Assembly (NCBI GenBank): GCA_000949895.1
Contig: JWIT01000012.1
Coordinates: 62,001 to 126,000 of the forward strand
DNA from: Agrobacterium arsenijevicii
Lineage (GTDB): Bacteria; Pseudomonadota; Alphaproteobacteria; Rhizobiales; Rhizobiaceae
Length of the DNA stretch: 64,000 bases
Direction of reading: 5' to 3'
In this document: positions 8,919 through 17,837 of the stretch, piece by piece
Numbering within the stretch: position 1 is the first letter of the stretch
Layout of the letters: every line of letters begins with the position of its first letter
Made by a program: the position numbers and the translations under genes
Notes under the pieces: generated by a model
Seen by the model: only the letters and a program-made list of their open reading frames with translations
The model's database searches: none
What the model was told of the DNA's origin: nothing

Positions 8919-8953
8919 GGCTTTAGCGAATAAGGAACGAGCGGATGCTGCTT

Positions 8954-9080
8954 GTTTCTTCTCCCCGCCGGGGAGAAGGTCGCGGCAGCGGGATGAGGGG
9001 GCGAGGGTAGCGATATTCGGAGAGGTTGCCCCCTCATCTGACCCTTCGGGCCATCTTCTCCCCGCACGGCGAGAAGAAAC
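8954..9080. repeat. Dispersed rhizobial palindromic element (RIME-like), copy 1
   Basis: A 127-base intergenic element whose ends are inverted copies of each other (GTTTCTTCTCCCCG and CGGCGAGAAGAAAC). A second internal palindrome is formed by GATGAGGGGGC and GCCCCCTCATC. It is nearly identical in layout to 19844-19969. Such elements are scattered through Rhizobium and Agrobacterium genomes; it is not coding. Confidence 0.85.
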
Positions 9081-9143
9081 GCGCCTCACCGCCGTCGCAT
9101 ATCTCAACACGCCACCCGAGCGAAATTTCCGACCCGTAGGTCC

Positions 9144-10172
9144 TTACCGCGCGCCCCACGTATCCGTCAGGCGATACCCTTCCGGCCACGGATCCGATGG
9201 ATCGAGCATGTGCTGGTGAATGCCGGTGATCCAGCCGCGGCCGGAGATTTCCGGCAGGATGGCCGGACGGTCGCCGACCGTTGTTGTTCCAAGAATGCGA
9301 CCGGTGAAGGTGGAGCCGATCAGCGACACGGCTGTCAGCGTTTCACCCTCTTTCATCTCACCGCGTGCATGCAGCACCGCCATGCGGGCCGAAAGCGCGG
9401 TACCGGTTGGCGAGCGATCCACCTTGCCAGGCTGGATGGCGACGGCAGCACCGGCGCGCAGACCTTCAGCGGTGCGCTCGACCTTACCCGCGAACAGGCA
9501 GAAGGAAAAATGCCGCCAGTCCGGGTTTTCGGGATGTTCGAAACCCAAGGCCTTGTTGGCAGCATTGGTGATGCGCACGCCGAGGCGGGCAATCTCATGC
9601 GCCTCTTCCGGCTTCAGACTGAAGCCCATCGCTTCCGCATCGACGACGACGAAGCTGTCGCCGCCATAAGCGGTATCCACCTTGAGCTTACCCAGACCTT
9701 CGACCTCGAGTTCGACATCGAGCTTCGCGGCAAAGCTCGGCAGGTTCTGCACGAAAATGCGTTCGGCCTTGCCGTTGCGGCATTCGGCACGCACCTTCAC
9801 CAGTCCGCCCGGTGCTTCCAAGAGCATATGCGTTTCCGGCTCCTGCATTGGCACGATGCCGCCATCCAGAAGCACGGTGGAAACGCAGATGGAGTTGGAG
9901 CCCGACATGGGCGGCGTGTCTTCCGGTTCCATGATGATGAAGGCGGCATCCGCGTCAGGATGTTTCGGCGGCACCAGCAGGTTGACGTGGCGGAACACGC
10001 CGCCGCGCGGCTCGTTGAGCACAAAATTGCGCAGGGTCTCATCGCGGGCGATGAAACGGCTCTGTTCCCAGATCGTCTCACCCGGTGGCGGCCTGACGCC
10101 ACCGACGATCACATCCCCCACCTCGCCTTCCGCGTGGGCGGAAATGACGTGAACGGTCTTGATACTGCGCAT
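9144..10172 (-). CDS. Proline racemase-family protein (probable hydroxyproline dehydratase)
   Basis: 342 residues, full length for the family; the ATG at 10172 has GGAGGAG upstream. Proline racemases and 4-hydroxyproline epimerases use two catalytic cysteines, in MCGH-type and DRSPCGTG motifs. Here the first reads MSGSNSIC (Ser90) and the second DRSPTGT (Thr256). A Thr at the second place marks trans-3-hydroxy-L-proline dehydratases, which turn their substrate into pyrroline-2-carboxylate. Having Ser as well as Thr is unusual, so activity is uncertain. It is the last gene of the hydroxyproline importer operon, beside aconitase X. Other possibilities are a divergent epimerase or a new specificity. 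Confidence 0.85.
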   Translation of the reverse strand: MRSIKTVHVISAHAEGEVGDVIVGGVRPPPGETIWEQSRFIARDETLRNFVLNEPRGGVFRHVNLLVPPKHPDADAAFIIMEPEDTPPMSGSNSICVSTVLLDGGIVPMQEPETHMLLEAPGGLVKVRAECRNGKAERIFVQNLPSFAAKLDVELEVEGLGKLKVDTAYGGDSFVVVDAEAMGFSLKPEEAHEIARLGVRITNAANKALGFEHPENPDWRHFSFCLFAGKVERTAEGLRAGAAVAIQPGKVDRSPTGTALSARMAVLHARGEMKEGETLTAVSLIGSTFTGRILGTTTVGDRPAILPEISGRGWITGIHQHMLDPSDPWPEGYRLTDTWGAR

Positions 10173-10245
10173 TAAAAACTCCTCCAGAGAATTTCCAGGA
10201 AACGTGCGTCGAAAACGAAGGATAAAGAGCGCCTGAGGACGCGCT

Positions 10246-11955
10246 CTAACAGAGCCAGGAAGGAAGACGGGAGATAGCACGGCCGGTCAGCGCGCTTTCA
10301 ACGCAATCGGCGAGACTGCCGAAGCGCACCGCGCGGCCGCTGAGGCCCGGGCCGTAATGGGCATATTTGCCGGAATTGGTCATCAGCGCTTTTGTCTTCG
10401 TCGGGAAAACAGGCTCTGAAATCGAACACCAGCAGAGATCAGGCAGCACCTGCACGCCGCTGTCATGCAATCTTTTCAAGGTACCATCTTGCCCGGCTCC
10501 ATCGATGACCTGTTGTCCGGCGGTGACAATGACGGCGACATCCGCATGACGCCTGCGACCGGCGAAGGCATCCGCGAGCGCGCGGCACTCTTCCAGCGAA
10601 GCATGCGGGCTGCCGATGGCGACGAGCTGCACATCCTCCGGCCCCTCATTCAGAAGCGACCAGCCGGCGGCCATATCGGCAAGCGAGATGGTGACGGTGT
10701 CAACCGTTGCAATCGGGGCCAGCCCGGTTTCCGGTGTCACGCCCTCGATATGCAGCATGGGAGCCGCCGAAGTGGTACCGAAGGCCGCACAGAGCGCCTT
10801 CAGATCATCCCGCGAGGGCTTCGCAGAACGAAGACCGCGCAAAAGCGGAATGCAATCGGGCGCGGCCTTGCCGGCGAGATAACCGACGAGCGGCCAGAAG
10901 GCATCGTTGATGCCCTCAGGCAAAGCCACATCAACAATGCGTTGCGGCCGGCGGTTTTCCTCAAGATAAACGCCGGATAACGGTGCCCTGCCCGTCAAGG
11001 CAATGCAGAGATCGAGAAAATCCGGATGTTTGGCGGTGCGGGCGCCGAGAACCGTATTGGCGAAAATCACCGCGTTCGATTCGGCCCAGGCGATCATGTC
11101 CCCGGCCTGCGGTGCACTGTCGAGCAGGTAAGGCGAACAGGTGAAGGTTGGGCGACAGCCCATGCGCACATAGGCGTCCGCCAGCCGCGCGGCTGGGTCG
11201 CCGAAATCCTCCGGCACGCCCTGCGCCCGCCAGTTTGCCTTGTCCACCGAGATAGCGTTCATCGTCGTCGGCACGCGTACCTTCGCGCCCATCTCCGCCA
11301 TTTTTTCCGCAAAAGTGAGATTGGCGGGGCTGGCATAGATGCAGCCGTCAATGTGGCCCTGCGTGACATCGACAAGCGCTGATGCCCCCTGCTGGGCGGC
11401 CATGGCGACGATGATGCGCATCGCCTGCTGCACAGCAATGCCGTCGCGGCCTTCGAGCATTGCCCGGTCATTATCCTTGAGATCGAGATGGGCCGTCGCG
11501 GGCGGAGCTATTGCGAGGGAAACGCCATCGGCCTCTATGGTCTTCTCATCGATACGGACATGAGAGGCTCTAGAAAATCGGGCGAAATTCTCCGCGTCGA
11601 GGCGCAGTACCGGCAAGGGCCTGCCGAACATTTCGGCGGCAATCAGCGCGCCAAGCGTCAGCACGTCTTCCGCCTCGCAGAAGACAAGCGCGCAGGGCGC
11701 GCGGCCCGTCAGGATAAGATCGAGCAACACGCCCGAACCGGTGCAGGAGCCGCGGCTCGACGGCATGAACAGCACACCGCCGGTGAGACAGACGCCGTGC
11801 AGCGGGTGATGCACATCAATCACCTTGCCGGTGGCGGGATCGACCCCACCCCAGAAGCTCAGTGCCTCGGTGGTGGCGATCACCGCGCCTTCGGCCACAC
11901 CCGGCAGGATGCTGCGCGCCTGAGGAACGGTTTTTGTCGAAACGGAAGAAGACAT
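10246..11955 (-). CDS. Aconitase X, fused type (probable cis-3-hydroxy-L-proline dehydratase)
   Basis: 569 residues joining the AcnX small swivelling domain (about 1-135; [20 protein letters not shown]) to the large domain (about 140-569), in the order of bacterial type I AcnX. Cysteine-bearing motifs expected at the iron-sulfur site are seen ([13 protein letters not shown] and [10 protein letters not shown]). Characterised bacterial AcnX enzymes dehydrate cis-3-hydroxy-L-proline to pyrroline-2-carboxylate, which the reductase encoded at 16557 can turn into L-proline. The start has GGGGAG upstream. It lies between the FAD dehydrogenase and proline racemase-like genes, all in one direction. 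The family call is firm; the substrate rests on context. Confidence 0.87.
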   Translation of the reverse strand: MSSSVSTKTVPQARSILPGVAEGAVIATTEALSFWGGVDPATGKVIDVHHPLHGVCLTGGVLFMPSSRGSCTGSGVLLDLILTGRAPCALVFCEAEDVLTLGALIAAEMFGRPLPVLRLDAENFARFSRASHVRIDEKTIEADGVSLAIAPPATAHLDLKDNDRAMLEGRDGIAVQQAMRIIVAMAAQQGASALVDVTQGHIDGCIYASPANLTFAEKMAEMGAKVRVPTTMNAISVDKANWRAQGVPEDFGDPAARLADAYVRMGCRPTFTCSPYLLDSAPQAGDMIAWAESNAVIFANTVLGARTAKHPDFLDLCIALTGRAPLSGVYLEENRRPQRIVDVALPEGINDAFWPLVGYLAGKAAPDCIPLLRGLRSAKPSRDDLKALCAAFGTTSAAPMLHIEGVTPETGLAPIATVDTVTISLADMAAGWSLLNEGPEDVQLVAIGSPHASLEECRALADAFAGRRRHADVAVIVTAGQQVIDGAGQDGTLKRLHDSGVQVLPDLCWCSISEPVFPTKTKALMTNSGKYAHYGPGLSGRAVRFGSLADCVESALTGRAISRLPSWLC

Positions 11956-11972
11956 TCAAAATCTCCCCAAAA

Positions 11973-12071
11973 GCATTTCCAGTAAAAGTGCGTAGCGGTT
12001 TTACGTCTGGAAAATGCGTAATAAAAAGCTAGAGAATTTTTGCATTTCGAAGAAAAGCCAAAATTCTCTAG
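11973..12071. repeat. Intercistronic palindromic element between dehydrogenase and AcnX genes
   Basis: Two adjacent inverted repeats fill this gap. One is imperfect (GCATTTCCAG with CTGGAAAATGC). The other is a perfect 12-base stem, CTAGAGAATTTT at 12029-12040 with AAAATTCTCTAG at 12060-12071, which includes the stop codon of the FAD dehydrogenase. The first resembles small dispersed repeats common between rhizobial genes; it may influence mRNA stability within the operon. Confidence 0.5.
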
Positions 12072-13309
12072 AAACGTTGCGGCGAAAATGCCCTTGTATC
12101 GATGGCGGGTTTTTGCCCCGTCAGTAGATCGGCGACGATGCGGGCCGTGCCCGCCGATTGCGTCAGCCCCAGATGGCCGTGGCCGAAAGCATAGACCACC
12201 CGCGCCGTGTGCCGCGCCTGGCCGATGGCCGGCAGGCTGTCCGGCAGTGACGGGCGGAAACCCATCCATTGCTTGCCGCCTTCGGTTTTCAGGCCCGGCA
12301 GGAAACTCGCTGCCTTTTTCAGAAGCGCTTCGGAACGGGCGAAATTGGCCGGAAGCTCAAGCCCGCCCAGCTCCACCGCGCCGCCGACGCGAATGCCGGT
12401 AGAAAGCCGCGTGACAACGAAACCATGGCCGCCGAAGGTCACCTGTGTGCGCAGATCGAAGGCGCCTGACGGCAATGTGGTATTATACCCCCGTTCCGTT
12501 TCCAGAGGAATTTTTTCCCCGAGCGAACGGGCGATGCGATGCGAAAAAGCACCCGCCGCCAGCACTACCCTGCCAGCCTTGCGGGTGCGCCCGTCATGGC
12601 TCACCACTTCGACACCGTCTTCGAGCGGCCGGAGCGAGGCGATATCGAGACGTTCGATACGGCCACCGATGCTGCGAAAATGCTCGGCAAGGGCCAGCGT
12701 GTAGAGCTTCGGATCGGCGATGGAATGCCAACCGGGCGTAAACGTGCCGCAGGTGAAACGCGGCGCGATGCCGGGCTGTATCTCGGCCATCTGTTCGGCA
12801 TTGAGGTGCCGGAACTCGATGCCGTGTCGCTCGCGCACCTTCCAGCCGGCAAGCGAACCTTCGAATTCGGCGTCACTTTCATAGACCTGGAGATTGCCCT
12901 CCTTGCGCAGCATGGCAATCGTATCGGTTTTCCTGAGGAATGGCTCAAGCTCGGATTTCGACAGGTCCATCAGCGCCGTCTGCGCGGCGGTGGAATGCTC
13001 CACTCGCGAGGCGGCACAGGCCCGCCAGAAACGGAACATCCATGGCGCGATCTTCAGCGCATAGGCCGGTGGCACGCTGAGCGGACCGAGCGGATCGAGC
13101 AGCCACTTCGGCGCTTTCCAGAGAATGCCGGGCGATGCGAGCGGCAGGATATCGGTGAACGCGAAAGCGCCGGCATTGCCCGCCGAAGCGCCCGCCGCCG
13201 GTCCTTCGCGGTCGATGACCGTGACAGAAAGGCCGCGGCCCTGCGCGGCGATTGCCGCAGAGAGGCCGACAACACCGGCCCCTATGACGATGGCATCATT
13301 TGCAGGCAT
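12068..13309 (-). CDS. FAD-dependent D-amino acid (D-hydroxyproline) dehydrogenase, DadA/HypO-like
   Basis: 413 residues of the DAO family. The dinucleotide-binding motif GAGVVG is at about 11-16 and ends in the acidic VIDRE; the C-terminus has the FAD-contact region YAFGHGHLGLTQSAGTA. Enzymes of this type oxidise cis-4-hydroxy-D-proline or D-proline to the pyrroline carboxylate, passing electrons to the respiratory chain. The gene overlaps the ABC ATPase stop by one base (TAATG), so it is translationally coupled to the importer. Substrate is inferred from the aconitase X, deaminase and reductase neighbours. Confidence 0.87.
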   Translation of the reverse strand: MPANDAIVIGAGVVGLSAAIAAQGRGLSVTVIDREGPAAGASAGNAGAFAFTDILPLASPGILWKAPKWLLDPLGPLSVPPAYALKIAPWMFRFWRACAASRVEHSTAAQTALMDLSKSELEPFLRKTDTIAMLRKEGNLQVYESDAEFEGSLAGWKVRERHGIEFRHLNAEQMAEIQPGIAPRFTCGTFTPGWHSIADPKLYTLALAEHFRSIGGRIERLDIASLRPLEDGVEVVSHDGRTRKAGRVVLAAGAFSHRIARSLGEKIPLETERGYNTTLPSGAFDLRTQVTFGGHGFVVTRLSTGIRVGGAVELGGLELPANFARSEALLKKAASFLPGLKTEGGKQWMGFRPSLPDSLPAIGQARHTARVVYAFGHGHLGLTQSAGTARIVADLLTGQKPAIDTRAFSPQRF

Positions 13310-14031
13310 TATCGCACGCTCGACAGGAATTTCTGCGTTTCGGCATGCTGCGGCGCACCGAAAAGCTGATCCGGCGTGCCGATTTCCGCCATCACGCCCT
13401 GATGGAAGAAGGCGACGCGGTTCGACACATCGCGGGCGAAGGCCATTTCATGGGTGACGCAGATCATCGTCATGCCCTCATCGGCCAGCATCTTCAGCGT
13501 ATCGAGCACTTCGCCCACCAGCATCGGGTCGAGCGCGGAGGTGACTTCGTCGAACAGCATATATTCCGGCGACATGGCGAGCGCACGGGCAATCGCCATA
13601 CGCTGCTGCTGACCGCCGGACATGCGGTTCGGATAGACCTTCAGCTTTTCGGCAAGACCCACATGGGTCAGTTGCTTGACCGCGATTTCCTCGGCCTGCT
13701 CTTTCGAAATGCCAAGCACCTTGCGTGGCGCGAGCATGACGTTTTCCAGCACCGTCAGATGCGGAAAGGCGTTCCATTGCTGGAAGACGATACCGACCTT
13801 GCGGCGCAGCTTGTTGAGGTCGGTCGATTTGGCATGCACCTCGGTGCCGTCGATGACGATCTTGCCGCTGTCGATCGGCTCAAGGCCGTTGATGCAGGTC
13901 AGCAGCGTCGACTTGCCGGAGCCGGAACCACCGATGATGGTGACGACCTCGCCGTTGTTGACGGTCAGGTTGATCCCTTTCAGAACCTCCAGCGGGCCGA
14001 AGGATTTGCGGACATTTTCGATCTCAATCAT
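13309..14031 (-). CDS. Hydroxyproline-cluster ABC transporter, ATP-binding subunit
   Basis: 240 residues, GlnQ/HisP family: Walker A GGSGSGKS, signature MSGGQQQR, Walker B YMLFDEVTSALD, H-loop VTHE. Starts at the ATG at 14031, overlapping the end of the permease gene by eight bases. Energises import of, most likely, hydroxyproline isomers. Confidence 0.92.
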   Translation of the reverse strand: MIEIENVRKSFGPLEVLKGINLTVNNGEVVTIIGGSGSGKSTLLTCINGLEPIDSGKIVIDGTEVHAKSTDLNKLRRKVGIVFQQWNAFPHLTVLENVMLAPRKVLGISKEQAEEIAVKQLTHVGLAEKLKVYPNRMSGGQQQRMAIARALAMSPEYMLFDEVTSALDPMLVGEVLDTLKMLADEGMTMICVTHEMAFARDVSNRVAFFHQGVMAEIGTPDQLFGAPQHAETQKFLSSVR

Positions 14032-14677
14032 TGGGGGACCACCGTCTTTCGAGATACCCGCCGAAACGGGCGATGGGGAAGCTGATAAGGAAGTAGATGG
14101 CGCCGCAGATCATGAGGATGGTCAGCGGTTCCTGCAGGCGGGTGACGAGGATCTGCGAGGCGCGCAGCAGCTCGATAAGCCCGAGCCACAGCACGAGCGC
14201 CGAATCCTTCATGACGCCGAGTGTCAGGCCGATCCAGGCGGGCAACGACACGCGGGTGGCGAGCGGCAGCACGATGTAGCGCATGTCCTGCGACCAGGTC
14301 ATGCCGAGAGAACGGCAGGCGCGGCGTGTGTTCGACGGCACCGCTTCGATACCGCCGCGCACGATCTCGGTGCAATAGGCCGCCGTATAAAGCGACAGTA
14401 CCACGCATGAGGTGGTGAATGGCGCCCAGCCCAGCTTGGCGATCGACTGGAAGGCATTACCGAGCACCAGCTGGATCAGCAGCGGCACGGAGCGGAAGAT
14501 ATCCAGCACGAAGGTCAAAGGCAGGGACCAGTAGGCCCCGAACTGGAAGCGGATGACGCCGAAGATGATCCCCATGATGGTGCCTGCCGTAACGGCGACG
14601 GCGGTGACGGCAAGCGTCATCCCCGCGCCCTTGGCAAGGAAGGCGAGATCACTCCAGGTGAGAGCGGTTTCAAACAT
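14024..14677 (-). CDS. Hydroxyproline-cluster ABC transporter permease
   Basis: 217 residues of the HisM/GlnP permease type with membrane segments such as GAGMTLAVTAVAVTAGTIMG and an EAA-like loop (ACRSLGMTWSQDMRYIVLPL). Second of two permeases in the operon, 12 bases after the other. Confidence 0.9.
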   Translation of the reverse strand: MFETALTWSDLAFLAKGAGMTLAVTAVAVTAGTIMGIIFGVIRFQFGAYWSLPLTFVLDIFRSVPLLIQLVLGNAFQSIAKLGWAPFTTSCVVLSLYTAAYCTEIVRGGIEAVPSNTRRACRSLGMTWSQDMRYIVLPLATRVSLPAWIGLTLGVMKDSALVLWLGLIELLRASQILVTRLQEPLTILMICGAIYFLISFPIARFGGYLERRWSPND

Positions 14678-14689
14678 GGCGCACCTCTC

Positions 14690-15355
14690 TCAGTAACGGA
14701 ACAGACGCGAAGCCAGCAATCTGGCCGCGAGCGTGACGATTTTGGCGATCACGTAATAGATGACCGCGGCGAGCGCGAAGAATTCGAAGGTGCGGAACGA
14801 ACGGGCGTTCAAAGCCTGCGTGACACCGGCAAGATCCGTATTCATGCCGACCGTAACACCGAGCGAGGTCATGAGGATCGCCCAGACCATCTGGTTGGTA
14901 GCAGGCAGAAAGGCGACGCGCAGCATCTGTGGCATGATGATGAGACGGAAAGTCTGCATCGAGGTCATGCCGAGCGAGCGGCCGGAGCGGGTCTGCGTGT
15001 CCGGAATGGCTTTCAGCGCGCCGCGAAAATTTTCCGCGAGATAACCGGCATTATTGAAGGCGATACCGACCAGAAGTGCCGTAAAGGGGCTGAGGTGAAT
15101 GCCGAAATTGCCAAGGCCGAAATGGGCCATGTAAATCTGGAACAGCGCCGGCGTGTTGCGGGCGATTTCCACCCAGACGGAGGCAATGGCGCTCAATATC
15201 CGGTTGCCGGAAAGCCGGAACAGCGTCAGCACGATGGCGAAGAAAAGACCGATCACCATCGACAGAATGGCAATCTGCAGCGTCACCACCGCACCGTCCA
15301 GAAGCTGCGGCAAAGCCTTCAGCGCCTGATTCCAGTGAAATGTATAGTTGAACAT
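14690..15355 (-). CDS. Hydroxyproline-cluster ABC transporter permease
   Basis: 221 residues, HisQ/GlnP permease type. Hydrophobic spans and an EAA-like loop (SGRSLGMTSMQTFRLIIMPQ) are visible. The gene follows the binding-protein gene across a 70-base gap that contains a strong hairpin. Confidence 0.9.
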   Translation of the reverse strand: MFNYTFHWNQALKALPQLLDGAVVTLQIAILSMVIGLFFAIVLTLFRLSGNRILSAIASVWVEIARNTPALFQIYMAHFGLGNFGIHLSPFTALLVGIAFNNAGYLAENFRGALKAIPDTQTRSGRSLGMTSMQTFRLIIMPQMLRVAFLPATNQMVWAILMTSLGVTVGMNTDLAGVTQALNARSFRTFEFFALAAVIYYVIAKIVTLAARLLASRLFRY

Positions 15356-15382
15356 TAAGCGTCCCGCCTTTCAGAAACGATC

Positions 15383-15410
15383 AACGGCGCGATCATTTGA
15401 CCGCGCCGTT
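15383..15410 (-). other. Intercistronic stem-loop behind the binding-protein gene
   Basis: Nine-base perfect stem (AACGGCGCG with CGCGCCGTT) and a ten-base loop between the binding-protein and permease genes. No long T-run follows. As at 6276-6301, it probably sets the high ratio of binding protein to permease. Confidence 0.65.
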
Positions 15411-15425
15411 TACGAAAAGTCCTGA

Positions 15426-16232
15426 TCAGCGATAAACGCCGTTGACGGTGAGCGACGGAAGCGCGCCGCCAACCCATTTTTCATAGAGTTCGGCGTAACG
15501 GCCGGTGCGAACCTGCTGGTTGATGAACAGGTTCAGGTAGTTGATGAAGCCATACTCATCGCGGTTGGTGAAGAGCGCGACATAGTCGATGTCATAGGGC
15601 GCCTTGCCGACAACCGAGATGCCGGCGAATTTGCCGGTCTTGACGTTGGCCTGCGCAACGGTCGAGGTCGACACGGTGGCGTCGATCTGGCCCTGGCTGA
15701 GCGCGAGGAACACATCGGCCTGCGTCTGGTAAGGACGGAACTCACCCACGCCCCATTCCTTGACGGTCTTTTCGAGCGCAATGGCTTCGAACGTACCGGC
15801 AGTCGCGCCGACGGTCTTGCCCTTCATGTCCTCAAAGGACTTGACGCCGGACTTGTCGTTGGCGGTGACGGCCATTTCGAAGGCGAAGTAAGGCACGGTC
15901 ATGCCAACCGTCTTGGCGCGCTCAAGCGTATCGGAGGTAGAAGCAACGCCGACATCGACGCGGCCGGACATCAGGGCCGGAATACGCTCGGGGAAAGGTG
16001 TCTCAACGATTTCAGCCGTGACGCCGAGCGCCTTGGCCAGATCGTTGCAATAGTCGACATCGAAGCCAACAGGGTTGTTGGCGGCATCACGCGCACCCAT
16101 AGGCGGGAAGTCGAGCACGACGGCGCAACGCAGCGTGCCGGACGAAATGATGTCGTCAAGCTTGTCGGCCTTGGCCGGAGTGATAGCGAAAGTGGCGGCC
16201 AGCAGGCCGGCGACGATGACCGATTTTTTCAT
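15426..16232 (-). CDS. ABC transporter periplasmic binding protein (hydroxyproline cluster)
   Basis: 268 residues. Signal peptide MKKSVIVAGLLAATFAITPA with cleavage after KA near residue 22, then a family 3 solute-binding domain (LRCAVVLDFPPMGARDAANN, GFDVDYCNDLAKALGV). First gene of the seven-gene minus-strand operon ending at 9144. Because the enzymes behind it act on hydroxyproline isomers, it is probably the receptor for those imino acids. Confidence 0.9.
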   Translation of the reverse strand: MKKSVIVAGLLAATFAITPAKADKLDDIISSGTLRCAVVLDFPPMGARDAANNPVGFDVDYCNDLAKALGVTAEIVETPFPERIPALMSGRVDVGVASTSDTLERAKTVGMTVPYFAFEMAVTANDKSGVKSFEDMKGKTVGATAGTFEAIALEKTVKEWGVGEFRPYQTQADVFLALSQGQIDATVSTSTVAQANVKTGKFAGISVVGKAPYDIDYVALFTNRDEYGFINYLNLFINQQVRTGRYAELYEKWVGGALPSLTVNGVYR

Positions 16233-16556
16233 TGTTGATTTGCTCCCAGAATTGCTCTGCCGTTGAAGGCGAGGTCACTATTTCCCCATGGAAGCGATAA
16301 ATCAACATAAAAATACAATGAGTATACAAAAAGAATTTTTGCATGAGCGAACAACGTTACCGCAGCACGCAGGCACTTCGGACCACAAGAACAGGTGAAA
16401 ATGACGCGATGGTTGGGCACATCTGCCCTACCCTCAATTCAGCGCCCGTGACAGGAATGGGCACCGGACGCACAATGCCGAAAAGACGAGTTGCAATAGA
16501 ACAGTCATTGTATACTTTATGTATTCAAAATATGCGAGCCCTATCGGAGGAATATA
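16233..16556. promoter_or_regulatory. Divergent control region with paired GTATAC motifs
   Basis: Between the importer operon (leftwards) and the reductase gene (rightwards). TTGTATAC occurs on the minus strand at 16322-16329 and on the plus strand at 16508-16515, each near one of the two starts. A related half-site, CATTGTAT, lies on the minus strand at 16313-16320. These are plausible sites for the GntR/FCD regulator at 18912, whose own upstream sites share the TTGT(A/C)-AC pattern. No coding potential is seen. Confidence 0.5.
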
Positions 16557-17594
16557 ATGAGCGACGCCACCACCTTGACCATCGACGGGCTTTTTCAGCG
16601 GGTCGAAGCGATTTTCCGCAAGGCGGGGCTGAACGCCGTGCAGTCGGGAGCGCTCGCGCGGGTTATCGTTGCCGGTGAGCGGGACGCCTGCAAATCGCAC
16701 GGTATCTACCGCATCGAAGGCGCCCTGCGCACCGTCAAGGCGGGCAAGGTTAAGCCCGATGCAACACCGGAAGTGGCCGAGGATGACGGCACGGCAATCG
16801 TGAAAGTCAACGCTAACGGCGGTTTTGCCAATCCCGCTTTCGAGCTTGGCCTGCCGGTTCTGGTGGAGCGGGCGAAACGCTCGGGCATCGCCGCACTCGT
16901 CATCAATGATTGCACGCACTTCTCGGCGTTATGGCCGGAAGTCGAAGGGTTGACCGCAAACGGCCTTGCCGGGCTCGTCATGTGCCCAAGCTATTCCACC
17001 GTCGCCCCAACCGGCGGCAGCAAACCGCTGCTCGGCACCAACCCCTTCGCCTTCGGCTGGCCGCGCAAGAACACTTCCCCCTATGTCTTTGATTTCGCGA
17101 CATCTGTTGCCGCCCGCGGCGAGATAGAACTGCACCGGCGCGCGGGCAAATCCCTGCCTGAAGGCTGGGCCGTGGATGCCGACGGCAACCCGACGACCGA
17201 CCCGGAGGCCGCGCTGGCCGGCGCCATGCTTCCTTTCGGCGGCCACAAGGGTTCGGCCATAGGCACCATGATCGAGCTTCTAGCGGGTATCATGATCGGT
17301 GACCTGACCAGCCCCGAAGTACTGGAGTATCTCGGCACCACAACGCTTGCGCCCTTCCATGGCGAGCTGATCGTCGCCTTTTCCCCAGAAGCCTTCGCCA
17401 AGGGCCGTGCGGGCGATCCTTTCCAGCGGGCGGAAATCCTGTTCGACGCCATTATCGGCCAGGGAGCCCGCCTGCCCTCCGGCCGCCGCTTTGCCGCGCG
17501 CGCCAAATCCGAGAGCGAAGGCATCACTCTCACAGCCGCCGAAATAGCCGGTCTCGACCGGCTGCTGGAAAACGGGCTGGACGCGGTCTCCTGA
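16557..17594 (+). CDS. Ldh-family reductase (probable delta1-pyrroline-2-carboxylate reductase)
   Basis: 345 residues of the malate/L-lactate dehydrogenase type 2 family, which has its own NAD(P)-binding fold. The catalytic His lies in CKSHGIYRI (about 41-49). Also present: the substrate loop NDCTHFSALWP, the nucleotide region PTGGSKPLLGTNPFAFGWPR and the FGGHKGSA motif. Relatives reduce pyrroline-2-carboxylate or piperideine-2-carboxylate to L-proline or L-pipecolate. Here it would complete the 3-hydroxyproline route begun by aconitase X and the racemase-like dehydratase. GGAGG precedes the ATG. It is divergent from the importer operon. Confidence 0.88.
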   Translation: MSDATTLTIDGLFQRVEAIFRKAGLNAVQSGALARVIVAGERDACKSHGIYRIEGALRTVKAGKVKPDATPEVAEDDGTAIVKVNANGGFANPAFELGLPVLVERAKRSGIAALVINDCTHFSALWPEVEGLTANGLAGLVMCPSYSTVAPTGGSKPLLGTNPFAFGWPRKNTSPYVFDFATSVAARGEIELHRRAGKSLPEGWAVDADGNPTTDPEAALAGAMLPFGGHKGSAIGTMIELLAGIMIGDLTSPEVLEYLGTTTLAPFHGELIVAFSPEAFAKGRAGDPFQRAEILFDAIIGQGARLPSGRRFAARAKSESEGITLTAAEIAGLDRLLENGLDAVS

Positions 17595-17618
17595 TGGCTT
17601 TGGGGAGCAGATATACAA

Positions 17619-17640
17619 AAGGCCCGTGGACGCGGGCCTT
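17619..17640 (+). terminator. Stem-loop after the reductase gene
   Basis: Eight-base perfect stem AAGGCCCG / CGGGCCTT with a six-base loop, 24 bases after the reductase stop. The T-run is only two bases. The stronger terminator at 17795-17822 lies further on. Confidence 0.5.
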
Positions 17641-17671
17641 GAGGTGATGACAAAGGCCTAAAACCTCTCCT

Positions 17672-17761
17672 TTGTCATGCTCGGGCCCGTCCCGAGCATC
17701 TGCAACGGTTTGATTTTACGATACGTGATTGGATCCCCGGGACAAGCCCGTGGATGACGTC
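17672..17761. repeat. Dispersed palindromic repeat (rhizobial type)
   Basis: Contains GCTCGGGCCCGTCCCGAGC followed by GATCCCCGGGACAAGCCCG and GGATGACG, with outer ends TGTCATGCTCGG and its diverged complement. This layout is very common between rhizobial genes. It lies between convergent genes and has no coding potential. Confidence 0.6.
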
Positions 17762-17794
17762 GAAACCGGGGAACGCTCAACCTCATAAAACGAA

Positions 17795-17822
17795 AAAAAG
17801 GCCCGCAAATGCGGGCCTTTTT
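17795..17822. terminator. Bidirectional rho-independent terminator
   Basis: GGCCCGC / GCGGGCC stem with AAAT loop, extended by A-tract and T-tract on the two sides, so it is read as a terminator in both directions. It separates the convergent reductase (plus) and deaminase (minus) genes. Confidence 0.85.
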
Positions 17823-17837
17823 CACTTCAGCTACTAA

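Noticed and set aside
12029-12071. 12-base perfect inverted repeat as insertion-sequence ends or an attachment site
   Set aside because: Only 19 bases separate the arms, there is no transposase or direct duplication, and it overlaps a stop codon.
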